This document shows, piece by piece, positions 17,292-26,661 of a DNA stretch of 64,000 bases. Under the pieces are notes generated by a model. It saw only the letters and a program-made list of their open reading frames with translations. It had not been told where the DNA came from and did not search any database. Numbering within the stretch: the stretch's first letter is position 1; every line of letters starts with the position of its first letter. The DNA comes from Maribacter arenosus (GTDB taxonomy: Bacteria > Bacteroidota > Bacteroidia > Flavobacteriales > Flavobacteriaceae). Where the stretch lies: assembly GCF_014610845.1 (NCBI RefSeq), contig NZ_JABTCG010000001.1, positions 992,001 through 1,056,000 on the forward strand, read 5' to 3'. A program made the position numbers and the translations under genes.

Positions 17292-19199
17292 ATGAGCAAC
17301 TATCACATTAAACACTTAGAAGAATACTATCAGGTATATAGAAAATCTGTCCGGAACCCCGAAAGTTTTTGGGAGGAAATCGCAGAAGAACACTTCCTGT
17401 GGCGAAAGAAATGGGACCGAGTCTTGGAGTGGGATTTTACCAAACCCGAGGTCAAATGGTTCCAAGGGGCAAAATTGAATATTACAGAAAACTGCATCGA
17501 TAGACATTTAGCAACGCGAAGGAACAAAACCGCTATCCTTTTTGAACCGAATGACCCAAAAGAACGGGCAGAGCACATTACCTATGGGCAATTGTATGAA
17601 AAGGTATGTAAAATGGCCAATGTGCTAAAAAATAACGGTATTAAAAAAGGCGATCGCGTATGCATTTATCTGCCGATGATACCTGAACTGACCTACGCCG
17701 TACTGGCTTGCGCCCGTATAGGTGCCATACATTCCGTAGTGTTTGCTGGTTTTTCATCAAATGCACTTTCTACTAGAATTAATGATTCGGATTGTAAAAT
17801 GGTCATAACATCGGATGGTTCTTACAGAGGTAGTAAATCGATTGATTTAAAGGGTATTGTTGATAAGGCTTTGGAAGATTGTCCTGGGATTAATACCGTA
17901 TTGGTTGCAAAACGGATAAAAAGCGATATCCAGATGAAAGAAGGGCGGGACAAATGGCTTGCACCATTGATGTATGAGGCTTATGCCGATTGTGATGCCG
18001 AAATCATGGATGCCGAGGATCCATTGTTTATTCTCTACACGTCAGGATCAACTGGCAAACCCAAGGGAATGGTACATACCTGCGGAGGGTACATGGTCTA
18101 TACCGCCTATACGTTTAAAAACATCTTTCAATACCGCGAAGAGGATGTGTATTGGTGTACCGCGGATATTGGGTGGATAACAGGGCACTCATATATTGTT
18201 TATGGACCTTTGGCCAATGGTGCAACATCGATTATGTTCGAAGGGGTTCCCTCCTATCCTGATTTTGGTCGTTTCTGGGAAGTGGTCGAAAAACATAAGG
18301 TAAATCAATTTTATACGGCACCCACCGCTATTAGGGCACTGGCCAAAGAAAATTTGGAGTACTTAGAGAAATATGACTTATCCTCCTTAAAGGTCTTAGG
18401 TTCTGTAGGCGAACCCATCAACGAGGAAGCTTGGCATTGGTACAATAACAATGTGGGTAAAAAGCATAGCCCCATCGTCGACACATGGTGGCAAACCGAA
18501 ACAGGGGGGATTATGATTTCTCCCATACCCTATGTAACCCCGACGACACCTACTTTTGCTACGTTACCCTTTATCGGAGTACAACCTGCATTAATGGATG
18601 AGGAAGGCAAGGAAATCGAAGGTAACCAAGTAGAAGGGCGACTGTGTATTAAATTCCCCTGGCCATCGATTGCCAGAACTATTTGGGGCAATCATGAACG
18701 TTATCGGGACACTTATTTTTCAGCCTATAAAAACATGTACTTTACGGGTGATGGCGCAAATAGGGATGCCGTTGGGTACTATAGGATTACTGGGCGTGTT
18801 GATGATGTGATCATCGTATCAGGCCACAACTTGGGTACTGCCCCAATAGAAGATGCTATAAATGAACATCAGGCAGTAGCGGAATCGGCTATCGTGGGAT
18901 TCCCCCATGACGTTAAAGGCAATGCACTATACGGTTTTGTTATCCTTAAAGAAACCGGTGAGGGCCGTGACAAAGACAACGTTCGAAAGGAAATCAATCA
19001 GCAAATCACCGAGCTTATTGGGCCCATAGCCAAGTTGGATAAGATTCAATTTGTTCCCGGATTACCTAAAACAAGAAGTGGAAAGATCATGCGGCGAATA
19101 TTACGTAAAATTGCCAGTAAGGATACCTCAAACCTAGGAGATACCAGTACGCTATTGAACCCAGAAGTAGTCAAGGAAATTATGGATAACGTCTTGTAA
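17292..19199 (+). CDS. acs: Acetate-CoA ligase (acetyl-CoA synthetase)
   Basis: A 635-residue AMP-forming synthetase that makes acetyl-CoA from acetate, ATP and CoA. The ATP-binding loop YTSGSTGKPKG is at 249-259, the adenylation motif TGDGANRD is near 480, and the C-terminal PKTRSGKIMRR contains the Lys (598) that is acetylated in known enzymes to switch them off. Length matches Acs of other bacteria (about 630-650). It is the last gene of the DUF4212-symporter operon, so uptake and activation are coupled. A terminator follows. Confidence 0.96.
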   Translation: MSNYHIKHLEEYYQVYRKSVRNPESFWEEIAEEHFLWRKKWDRVLEWDFTKPEVKWFQGAKLNITENCIDRHLATRRNKTAILFEPNDPKERAEHITYGQLYEKVCKMANVLKNNGIKKGDRVCIYLPMIPELTYAVLACARIGAIHSVVFAGFSSNALSTRINDSDCKMVITSDGSYRGSKSIDLKGIVDKALEDCPGINTVLVAKRIKSDIQMKEGRDKWLAPLMYEAYADCDAEIMDAEDPLFILYTSGSTGKPKGMVHTCGGYMVYTAYTFKNIFQYREEDVYWCTADIGWITGHSYIVYGPLANGATSIMFEGVPSYPDFGRFWEVVEKHKVNQFYTAPTAIRALAKENLEYLEKYDLSSLKVLGSVGEPINEEAWHWYNNNVGKKHSPIVDTWWQTETGGIMISPIPYVTPTTPTFATLPFIGVQPALMDEEGKEIEGNQVEGRLCIKFPWPSIARTIWGNHERYRDTYFSAYKNMYFTGDGANRDAVGYYRITGRVDDVIIVSGHNLGTAPIEDAINEHQAVAESAIVGFPHDVKGNALYGFVILKETGEGRDKDNVRKEINQQITELIGPIAKLDKIQFVPGLPKTRSGKIMRRILRKIASKDTSNLGDTSTLLNPEVVKEIMDNVL

Positions 19200-19220
19200 T
19201 AATAGGATATAAACAGTTAG

Positions 19221-19262
19221 AAACCGCTTTATGGAATATTGTTCCAGAGCGGTTTTTTTTAT
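19221..19262 (+). terminator. Terminator after acs
   Basis: The outer stem AAACCGCT (19221-19228) pairs with AGCGGTTT (19248-19255), and an inner stem TGGAA/TTCCA sits on top; eight Ts follow. The opposite strand has a short T-run too, so it may also serve the convergent exporter gene. Confidence 0.85.
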
Positions 19263-19265
19263 TGC

Positions 19266-20483
19266 TCATGCCAAACGTTTGGACATCCTAAAAACTATTG
19301 CTCTCATTGCCAGAAAAATACCTAAAGAGATAAAGCCGCAAATAGCCAAGCCTACAAACATGGGCCAAACGGATTCCTGTATAAAACTACCAACAAAAGC
19401 AGCTATTGGTATTGAGAATAAGGTAGAGATAAAACCGGTTATGGCGGCGCCGATACCCGCAATATGGCCTATAGGTTCCATAGCGATGGAACGAAAATTT
19501 CCCCACATAAAACCAAGACAAAAAAACTGTAGCGAAAGAAACCCTATCAAAACAAGGATATCCGGATTTCCTGAATTCCAAAACAATATAACATAGATCA
19601 ATGCAACTCCGCAAAACATGACCAAGGCCGCCAAAGAGAGATTTCGCATACCAAACCGCATCACCAAGGTACCATTTAAAAAAGTCGACAAACCGATAGC
19701 GATCGATAGCCCTGCGAAAATATATGGAAATGCGTTCTTAAGACCATAAATATCTTCAAAAATGTGTTGTGAGGCACTCAGATATACCAAAAATGACCCG
19801 GTTATCAATCCAGATATTAACGTAAATGCCAGCGTTTCCTTGTACTTGAGCAATTCCTTTACCCCATCAACAAAAATATGCCTTGAGAACGGAACTTTAT
19901 ATTCGGGATGTAGGGTTTCAGGCTGACGACGCCAAAACCAAATCAACACCACCAAGGCCATGATCAATTGCATGTAGAATATGGCTTTCCATCCAAAGAC
20001 ATCCATAACACCTTTCCCAATAGCCGGGGCTACCACAGGAACTAAAATAAAAAAGGCAGTGACAAATGACATCACTTTCGCCATATAATCCCCACTATAT
20101 GTATCCCTAATTATGGAAATACTTATGGTACGTGCCGATGATAATCCTATACCCTGGATGATTCTACCAACTATCATCCACTCCAAGGAAGTTGCCATTA
20201 GACAGATGATACTGGCCAATCCAAAAAGAGCAAACCCAAAATAGATCATCGGTTTTCTACCGAAAGTATCGGACAATGGCCCGAAAAACAACTGACCAAT
20301 ACCCAAACCCAAGAAAATCATGGTGATCAATAATTGATTGTCCGTAGCATCAAAACTATCTATTGCGCTACCTATCTCCGAAATAGCAGGCAACAACGCA
20401 TCAATCGATAAGGCCACAATCGACATTAAGGCGGCCATTAAGGCGATAAATTCAAAATTGGGTTTTATATTCTCTTTTTGCAT
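19266..20483 (-). CDS. Bcr/CflA-family multidrug efflux transporter (MFS)
   Basis: A 405-residue inner-membrane protein with about 12 hydrophobic segments. The early segment SIDALLPAISEIG and the loop GPLSDTFGRKPMIYFG (motif A between segments 2 and 3) followed by GRIIQGIGLSSARTIS are characteristic of drug:H+ antiporters of the Bcr/CflA group. It would export small toxic compounds using the proton gradient. It stands alone between terminators. Its start is unusual: a -7 box ends 4 bases before the ATG. Confidence 0.9.
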   Translation of the reverse strand: MQKENIKPNFEFIALMAALMSIVALSIDALLPAISEIGSAIDSFDATDNQLLITMIFLGLGIGQLFFGPLSDTFGRKPMIYFGFALFGLASIICLMATSLEWMIVGRIIQGIGLSSARTISISIIRDTYSGDYMAKVMSFVTAFFILVPVVAPAIGKGVMDVFGWKAIFYMQLIMALVVLIWFWRRQPETLHPEYKVPFSRHIFVDGVKELLKYKETLAFTLISGLITGSFLVYLSASQHIFEDIYGLKNAFPYIFAGLSIAIGLSTFLNGTLVMRFGMRNLSLAALVMFCGVALIYVILFWNSGNPDILVLIGFLSLQFFCLGFMWGNFRSIAMEPIGHIAGIGAAITGFISTLFSIPIAAFVGSFIQESVWPMFVGLAICGFISLGIFLAMRAIVFRMSKRLA

Positions 20484-20487
20484 CGGC

Positions 20488-20495
20488 CAAAGGTA
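20488..20495 (-). promoter_or_regulatory. -7 box TAccTTTG placed for a leaderless Bcr/CflA transcript
   Basis: Exact TAnnTTTG on the minus strand, only 4 bases before the ATG at 20483. With a start site a few bases after the box, the message would begin at or next to the start codon. Confidence 0.55.
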
Positions 20496-20548
20496 GCAAT
20501 ATCCCCTTTAAAATATTAATAGGATAATTTCAAATTATTATATAAAAT

Positions 20549-20579
20549 AGGCCCCATGATTTTTACCATCATAGGGCCT
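20549..20579 (-). terminator. Terminator of the propionyl-CoA carboxylase operon
   Basis: AGGCCC (20549-20554) pairs with GGGCCT (20574-20579), and ATGAT with ATCAT inside, with one mismatch. On the minus strand a T-rich tract follows, in the direction of the carboxylase genes. Confidence 0.7.
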
Positions 20580-20599
20580 CACAATAGTCTAAGATATAT

Positions 20600-22141
20600 T
20601 TATAAAGGAATGTTACCATGTTTCCGGTCAGGACGATTCACTTCCTTGCCTTCTAGCATGCTAAATGTTTTTATCAATTTACGCCTGGTATGCTCTGGTC
20701 GTATAACTTCATCGATGAATCCTCGTCGTGCCGCTCTATAGGGATGGGCGAACTTCTCGGCATATTCAGCCTCCTTTTCCGCCAATTTTGCCGTAGGGTC
20801 TTCCGCTTCCATAATTTCCCTTCTAAAGATAATCTCACTAGCCCCTTTGGCTCCCATTACAGCAATTTCCGCTGATGGCCAAGCATAATTGAAATCAGCA
20901 CCTATATGTTTTGAATTCATAACGTCATAAGCCCCTCCATAGGCCTTACGCGTAATTACAGTAACCCGGGGTACCGTTGCCTCGCTTAACGCATATAATA
21001 GTTTTGCACCATGAATAATGATGCCATTCCATTCCTGATCCGTTCCTGGCAAGAAACCCGGGACATCGACCAATACCAATAAGGGAATATTGAAAGCATC
21101 ACAGAAACGTGTGAACCGTGCAGCCTTTATAGAGCTTTTAACCCCGAGTACCCCAGCTAAGAACATTGGGTTATTTGCAATGATCCCTATACTGCGACCT
21201 CCTAAACGCGCGAAGCCCACAATCATATTCTCTGCATAATCCTTATGGATTTCAAAGAAGGAATCCGTATCGATTATGCCTTTGATAACATTATGCATAT
21301 CATACGGTTTGTTCGGATTCTCCGGAACAATATCCTTTAAGACATCCCTAATCTCATCGCCTAATTCATAAGGTACTTTTTTAGTGAATTCCTTGTTATT
21401 CTGAGGAAGGTAACCCAGCAGTTTTTTTAAGTCCTCCAAGCACTCGATATCATTCGGGGAGGTACAATGTGCCACCCCTGATTTTGATGCATGGGCATAC
21501 GCACCCCCTAATTCTTCGGAAGTCACCTCTTCATTGGTTACGGTTTTTACCACATTTGGACCTGTTACGAACATATAGCTCGTTTGCTCGACCATTAACG
21601 TAAAATCGGTCATAGCAGGAGAATAAACCGCGCCCCCGGCACATGGTCCCATTATGGCCGATAATTGTGGAACCACGCCCGATGCCTGAACGTTTCTATA
21701 GAAAATATCGGCATACCCTCCCAATGATCGCACTCCTTCCTGTATGCGGGCGCCACCGGAATCATTTAGACCGATTATGGGAGCACCAACTTTCACGGCT
21801 AGATCCATTACTTTACAAATTTTCTCTGCATGTGTCTCCGATAAGGCCCCACCAAAGACGGTAAAATCCTGAGCATACACATAAACCAATCGTCCGGCAA
21901 TGGTGCCATATCCAGTTACGACACCATCACCAAAATACAGTTGTTTTTCCATTCCAAAATCAGTGGAACGGTGTGTGACCAAAATTCCCATTTCTTCAAA
22001 AGAACCTTCGTCTAACAAATAATCGATACGTTCCCTTGCGGTTAATTTTTTCTTGGCATGCTGCTTATCAATTCGTCTTTTGCCTCCACCCTTATGGGCT
22101 AAAGCTACCCTTTCTTCTAACTTTTTCAATCTTGGGTCCAT
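20600..22141 (-). CDS. pccB: Acyl-CoA (propionyl-CoA) carboxylase, carboxyltransferase subunit
   Basis: A 513-residue carboxyltransferase of the crotonase fold, the usual length for PccB. It has the N-terminal [18 protein letters not shown], the acyl-CoA binding [14 protein letters not shown] in the first half, [12 protein letters not shown], and the carboxybiotin half with [17 protein letters not shown]. It transfers CO2 from carboxybiotin to propionyl-CoA to form (S)-methylmalonyl-CoA in the cytoplasm. The biotin carboxylase gene is 3 bases upstream and the biotin carrier gene precedes that, so all three subunits of one complex are in one operon. A second, related protein at 34.2 kb serves the decarboxylase. 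Confidence 0.92.
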   Translation of the reverse strand: MDPRLKKLEERVALAHKGGGKRRIDKQHAKKKLTARERIDYLLDEGSFEEMGILVTHRSTDFGMEKQLYFGDGVVTGYGTIAGRLVYVYAQDFTVFGGALSETHAEKICKVMDLAVKVGAPIIGLNDSGGARIQEGVRSLGGYADIFYRNVQASGVVPQLSAIMGPCAGGAVYSPAMTDFTLMVEQTSYMFVTGPNVVKTVTNEEVTSEELGGAYAHASKSGVAHCTSPNDIECLEDLKKLLGYLPQNNKEFTKKVPYELGDEIRDVLKDIVPENPNKPYDMHNVIKGIIDTDSFFEIHKDYAENMIVGFARLGGRSIGIIANNPMFLAGVLGVKSSIKAARFTRFCDAFNIPLLVLVDVPGFLPGTDQEWNGIIIHGAKLLYALSEATVPRVTVITRKAYGGAYDVMNSKHIGADFNYAWPSAEIAVMGAKGASEIIFRREIMEAEDPTAKLAEKEAEYAEKFAHPYRAARRGFIDEVIRPEHTRRKLIKTFSMLEGKEVNRPDRKHGNIPL

Positions 22142-22144
22142 ATT

Positions 22145-23587
22145 CTAAATTCTTGGAGTTCTTAGCCTTTTTTGGTCTTCCTGATATTTTTTCAAGGCAA
22201 TTATCGCCGCTATTTTGGCTTCCTCATTTGTTTTTGCCTTTAGTACTTCGGGGGAATAATAATTCTTAACGAAATGGGTATCAAAGTTTCCCGAACGGAA
22301 CGCGTCATGCTCAAAAACGAATTTCCCAAAGGGTAGTGTGGTTTGAACGCCCGTAATAGTATATTCCTCTATGGCTTTCAACATCCGTTGGATGGCTTCA
22401 TCCCTATTTGCCCCATAAGTAATCAATTTCGCTAACATGGGGTCGTAATAGATGGGGACGTCCATCCTCTCTTCAAAACCATTATCAACACGTACCCCCT
22501 CACCTGTGGGCAGTTTGTACGTTTCCAACGTACCAATACTGGGAAGGAAATCGTTTAACGGGTCTTCGGCATACACACGAAGTTCCAGGGCATGTCCCTT
22601 TATTTTAAGATCTTCTTGTTTTATCTGCAATTCCTCCCCACGAGCCACACGAATCTGTAATTCTACCAAATCAACACCCGTAATAAGTTCACTTACCGGA
22701 TGTTCTACCTGCAATCTTGTATTCATTTCCAAGAAGTAGTAATTGTGATCAGCATCCATTAAAAACTCAACCGTACCCGCCCCTAAATAATTACAGGCCT
22801 GTGCTACCTTGGTAGCCGCTATTCCCATTTCTTCCCTAAGTTTGGGGGTTAAAATAGAAGATGGTGCTTCTTCAATTACTTTTTGGTGTCTTCGTTGCAC
22901 ACTACATTCACGTTCAAAGAAATGAAGTATGTTTCCGTGGCTGTCGGCCAAGACCTGAATCTCGATATGCCTTGGTGAAGTCACATATTTTTCAATAAAA
23001 ACAGATCCATCGCCAAATGCCGATGTTGCTTCACTGATGGCGCGGTTCATTTGTGATTCTAGGTCTTTATCCCGCTCTACGATGCGCATTCCTTTTCCGC
23101 CACCACCGGCAGAAGCCTTTATTAAAATAGGAAACCCAATTTCCTTGGCGATTAGCTTGGCTTTCTTCACATCGGTAATGGCCTCCTCAATTCCCGGAAC
23201 CATAGGTATGTTATACTTCTTTACCGCTTCTTTGGCCGCGAGCTTACTTCCCATGACCCGAATGGCATCGGACTTTGGTCCAATAAAGATAATTTCGTTT
23301 TTCTCCACAGCTTCAGCGAAATCCGCATTTTCACTTAGAAAGCCGTATCCGGGATGTATGGCATCCACATGCAGTTTCTTGGCAACTTCTATGATTTTCG
23401 AACCTAATAGATAAGATTGGTTCGAAGGTGGTTCCCCAATACAAGCCGCCTCATCGGCAAATTTAACATGGGGTGCATTCCTATCTGCCGTAGAATAAAC
23501 CGCAACGGTTTTGATACCCATTTTCTGGGCGGTTTTCATTACACGAATGGCAATTTCACCCCTATTGGCAATCAATATTTTTTTCAT
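22145..23587 (-). CDS. pccA: Biotin carboxylase subunit of the acyl-CoA carboxylase
   Basis: A 480-residue biotin carboxylase that uses ATP and bicarbonate to carboxylate biotin. It starts with KKILIANRGEIAIRVMKTA, has the ATP-grasp glycine loop ASAGGGGKGMRIV, the ERECSVQRRHQKVIEE segment and the catalytic EMNTRLQVEHPVSE. Unlike many PccA proteins it lacks a fused biotin domain; that is a separate gene 35 bases upstream. Its position between carrier and carboxyltransferase genes indicates the propionyl-CoA enzyme rather than the general AccC, though dual use cannot be excluded. Confidence 0.92.
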   Translation of the reverse strand: MKKILIANRGEIAIRVMKTAQKMGIKTVAVYSTADRNAPHVKFADEAACIGEPPSNQSYLLGSKIIEVAKKLHVDAIHPGYGFLSENADFAEAVEKNEIIFIGPKSDAIRVMGSKLAAKEAVKKYNIPMVPGIEEAITDVKKAKLIAKEIGFPILIKASAGGGGKGMRIVERDKDLESQMNRAISEATSAFGDGSVFIEKYVTSPRHIEIQVLADSHGNILHFFERECSVQRRHQKVIEEAPSSILTPKLREEMGIAATKVAQACNYLGAGTVEFLMDADHNYYFLEMNTRLQVEHPVSELITGVDLVELQIRVARGEELQIKQEDLKIKGHALELRVYAEDPLNDFLPSIGTLETYKLPTGEGVRVDNGFEERMDVPIYYDPMLAKLITYGANRDEAIQRMLKAIEEYTITGVQTTLPFGKFVFEHDAFRSGNFDTHFVKNYYSPEVLKAKTNEEAKIAAIIALKKYQEDQKRLRTPRI

Positions 23588-23622
23588 CAGTTCCCTTTAT
23601 TATGATAACTTTCAGATGTGAT

Positions 23623-24108
23623 TTACTCGAATTCTATCAACAATTGTTTTTTCTCTACGGCTTCCCCTCGATTCACGGCAATTGATTTAATGGTTCCCGC
23701 CCTGGGAGAGGAGATTACATTCTCCATCTTCATGGCCTCCAATATTAATAATGGGTCATCCTTTTTAATGGTCTGACCTAATTCGACGTTGATTTCCAAA
23801 ATTAGCCCGGGCATTGGCGCATGGATTGCACCGATATTTTTCACAGAACCCCTGGAAAAACCCATTTCTTTGATCAATAAGTCCAAATCATCAGAAATGA
23901 CGGCCTCATAGGTACTGTTATTAACCTTTACCGTATATTTTTTTGAATAAAAATCCGAATCAACGATCTCGGCATTAAATGGTTTATTTTCCTTCAAGAT
24001 ATGATAGGTATTCTTGGAGGTTGGCAAGGCATCCAAGTTTAAGATCTCCTGCTCTGTGATGTTGAAGGATAGGTTTTCGTTGACGTTTACCTTAAATTTT
24101 TTATTCAT
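23623..24108 (-). CDS. Biotin carboxyl carrier protein of the acyl-CoA carboxylase
   Basis: A 161-residue carrier. The N-terminal half (1-85) is a beta-rich domain that probably docks the carboxylase; the C-terminal half is a biotinyl domain with LEAMKMEN, where Lys 127 is the biotin attachment site, and the flexible PMPGLILEINV before it. It is the first gene of the three-gene carboxylase operon. It resembles the carrier at 33.4 kb, which has a shorter N-terminal part. Confidence 0.9.
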   Translation of the reverse strand: MNKKFKVNVNENLSFNITEQEILNLDALPTSKNTYHILKENKPFNAEIVDSDFYSKKYTVKVNNSTYEAVISDDLDLLIKEMGFSRGSVKNIGAIHAPMPGLILEINVELGQTIKKDDPLLILEAMKMENVISSPRAGTIKSIAVNRGEAVEKKQLLIEFE

Positions 24109-24458
24109 AGATGGTGCTATTTAGAATTTAAAAATCACACTTATCCCATAGGCATACACCTAACAAGAATACATACTAAAAAAGTTGTAAAACATGAATT
24201 TTATCATTTATCGATAAAATATACCCTCTTTTTTTTTGTAATGACCATTTAATTTGGAAAATATTTTGATATCTAAAATTTCCCGTTTTCCTGACTTATA
24301 AAAATGATTCGGAATTATGGTGCTTTTGGCTTTATGACTACCTTTGCTACTTTGAATTTTTAAGCTAAAATCTGTTCAAGAAATATATTTTTATCTTATA
24401 AATGATCGAAGTATTTTTTCGATAAAAACAGCGTAAATCTGATTTTATTCAGCACTCT
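24109..24458. other. Divergent promoter region of the carboxylase operon and meaB
   Basis: No gene is seen in 350 bases. It contains an inverted repeat ATTTTATC-N7-GATAAAAT at 24198-24220, a related half-site with GATAAAA near 24420-24427, and a -7 box for meaB at 24339. The carboxylase side has only a one-mismatch box, TATTCTTG, on the minus strand at 24164-24171. A shared regulator binding the GATAAAA sites is possible. Confidence 0.4.
24339..24346 (+). promoter_or_regulatory. -7 box TAccTTTG upstream of meaB
   Basis: Exact TAnnTTTG match, leaving a leader of just over 100 bases before the ATG at 24459. No clear -33 element was seen. Confidence 0.4.
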
Positions 24459-25463
24459 ATGACAAACTACAAACCAAAGGGAAGATTAACCGCACAAGAA
24501 TATATTGATGGCATACTTAGGGGAGATAGGGTCATCCTATCGCGGGGCATTACCATTGTGGAAAGCAGTCTAGAGAGTGACAAAAAATTGGCCAAGGAAA
24601 TAATCCAAGCCATTTTACCACATTCGGGAAACTCCATACGAATAGGTATAACGGGGGTTCCTGGGGTAGGTAAAAGTACATTTATAGAGGCTTTTGGAAA
24701 ATATTTGATCAGCAAAGGCCATAAAGTCGGTATATTGTCCATTGACCCCAGTAGTCAGCGCTCAAAAGGAAGCATCCTAGGGGATAAAACCAGGATGGAG
24801 GAATTGGCCAATATGGAAGATGCCTATATTCGACCTTCTGCTACAGGGGACACCCTCGGAGGTGTAGCCAACAAGACAGGGGAATCCATGCTGCTTTGTG
24901 AAGCTGCCGGATACGATGTTATTTTGATAGAGACTGTTGGTGTGGGACAATCTGAAACCGCCGTACATGGAATGACCGATTTCTTTTTACTGCTCATGCT
25001 ATCTGGGGCGGGTGACGAATTGCAGGGAATTAAAAAGGGGATTATGGAAATGGCCGATATGGTAGTCATCAACAAAGCTGACGGGGACAATGTGAAAAGG
25101 AGCGAAATGGCAAAGCGCCAATACCAAAATGCCCTACATATATTTCCATTATCCGATTCGGGGTGGAGCCCTGTCGTATCGACGGCATCGGCAATTAAGA
25201 ATATTGGTATTGATACGGTTTGGGATGAAATAACCAAATACAAAAAATTGGTGGATGAAAATGGCTATTTCCTAGCTAATAGAAATCAACAGCAAATACA
25301 ATGGATGTACAATAATATCAATGAAGAACTCAAGCGATTGTTCTATGGATCAAAAAATATAGCCGATCATTTGGCCATCCTGGAAAAAGACATTGTGTCT
25401 TCAAAAATCTCACCGGTAAAAGCTGCTGAGTTAATCATTGACGAATTTAAAAAATCATTATAA
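24459..25463 (+). CDS. meaB: Methylmalonyl-CoA mutase-associated GTPase MeaB
   Basis: A 334-residue G3E-family GTPase that guards loading and integrity of adenosylcobalamin on methylmalonyl-CoA mutase. It has the Walker A loop GVPGVGKST, the SIDPSSQRSKGSILGDKTRM segment, the ETVGVGQSE switch region and the base-recognition NKAD. Length is the family norm. It is encoded opposite the carboxylase operon and 1.2 kb from the end of the mutase operon, so all three parts of the propionate pathway meet here. The GH76 gene begins on the base after its stop codon. Confidence 0.95.
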   Translation: MTNYKPKGRLTAQEYIDGILRGDRVILSRGITIVESSLESDKKLAKEIIQAILPHSGNSIRIGITGVPGVGKSTFIEAFGKYLISKGHKVGILSIDPSSQRSKGSILGDKTRMEELANMEDAYIRPSATGDTLGGVANKTGESMLLCEAAGYDVILIETVGVGQSETAVHGMTDFFLLLMLSGAGDELQGIKKGIMEMADMVVINKADGDNVKRSEMAKRQYQNALHIFPLSDSGWSPVVSTASAIKNIGIDTVWDEITKYKKLVDENGYFLANRNQQQIQWMYNNINEELKRLFYGSKNIADHLAILEKDIVSSKISPVKAAELIIDEFKKSL

Positions 25464-26594
25464 ATGGGCTTTCCGATCCCTAATTTACAGGGCTTTACCT
25501 ATTATAAACTATGTCTTTCGCTCTGCTTGATCATTGGGATTCATTTTCAATCCTATGGGCAAATTACTCTTGAAAAACAAGCGGAGGAATTGACCCATTA
25601 TTTGGATACTTGGTATAATAAAGAAACAGGTTTATGGGAAACGACATCCTGGTGGAACGCGGCCAATATATTAACCGCACTGACCAACAATGCAAGGTTA
25701 ACCAATGACCCTACCTTCAAATTTACCATAGCGGATGTGTTTCATAAAACAAAAGAGTTCGAAGTCGCGGCCACTGACGAAAAATCGGCTTGGGTTTGTA
25801 AAGATTATATCAATGACTTTTATGATGATGAAGGATGGTGGGCACTTGCTTGGCTAGATGCGTGGGAGTTTACAGGAGAACAAAAGTATTTGGATATGGC
25901 CAATATTATTTTCGATGATATCACCACAGGTTGGAGCGACCAGGGTGGACTCTATTGGAAAAAAGGATTGGACTTTAGGGGGTCGATAAGTAATGGACTA
26001 ACAATGACTCTGGCCACACGACTCCATCTGGCAGGCACTGAAACCGTGAATGGAAAATCCGCATTGCTTTGGGCCACAACGATTTGGGATTGGATGATCG
26101 ATTCCCAACTCCTGGATGCAAATGGAAATATTCAAGATGGTATTCGATTTGAAAATGGACAGGAATCTATCAAGGAAAATATTTATACATATAACCAAGG
26201 AGTGGTACTTACCGGTCTCGTTAATCTATATAAAATAACGGGTAACGTCCATTATCTCGAAAGTGCCCATAGCCTGGTTAAGGCCACTTTGGAAAACTTG
26301 ACCAATAATGGACTTGTCTTGGTTGAAAAAATATGTGAACCTGATCAGTGCAACCCCGATGCCAAACAGTTCAAAGGTATTTTTATGCGCCATCTCATGT
26401 ACCTCAATGATCATAGTCCTAGAGAGACCTATAAGGCTTTCATTTTAAAAAACGTAAAGGCCCTTTGGGAAAAGGCCATGGAGAACGGTACAAAGGCCCC
26501 AGGGGTAGTCTGGGATAAACCGTCTGAAGCTAATGCGGCAACTGTTTCCTCCGCTCTTGATGCATTTAATGCAGCCTTATCACTACAAGAATAG
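25464..26594 (+). CDS. Secreted glycoside hydrolase family 76 (alpha-1,6-mannanase-like)
   Basis: A 376-residue exported protein with a signal peptide (hydrophobic 13-28, ending near SYGQ) and an (alpha/alpha)6-type GH76 domain. The family hallmark is a pair of neighbouring Asp residues; here Asp 121-122 in DFYDDEGWWALAW. The N-terminal WYNKETGLWETTSWWNAANIL and YTYNQGVVLTGLVNLYKITG are also typical. GH76 enzymes cut alpha-1,6-mannan backbones. The gene starts directly after meaB, in one transcript, although the two functions are unrelated. Both belong to plus-strand genes between two terminating elements. Confidence 0.87.
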   Translation: MGFPIPNLQGFTYYKLCLSLCLIIGIHFQSYGQITLEKQAEELTHYLDTWYNKETGLWETTSWWNAANILTALTNNARLTNDPTFKFTIADVFHKTKEFEVAATDEKSAWVCKDYINDFYDDEGWWALAWLDAWEFTGEQKYLDMANIIFDDITTGWSDQGGLYWKKGLDFRGSISNGLTMTLATRLHLAGTETVNGKSALLWATTIWDWMIDSQLLDANGNIQDGIRFENGQESIKENIYTYNQGVVLTGLVNLYKITGNVHYLESAHSLVKATLENLTNNGLVLVEKICEPDQCNPDAKQFKGIFMRHLMYLNDHSPRETYKAFILKNVKALWEKAMENGTKAPGVVWDKPSEANAATVSSALDAFNAALSLQE

Positions 26595-26606
26595 CGTATT
26601 TGACAT

Positions 26607-26644
26607 AAAAAAGGGTGTATGAAGTTTTCACACACCCTTTTTTT
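26607..26644. terminator. Bidirectional terminator between GH76 and mutB
   Basis: GGGTGT (26613-26618) pairs with ACACCC (26632-26637), flanked by six As on the left and seven Ts on the right. Both strands have a T-run after the stem, so it can end both convergent transcripts. Confidence 0.85.
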
Positions 26645-26661
26645 GAAAAATTTCAACTTGT

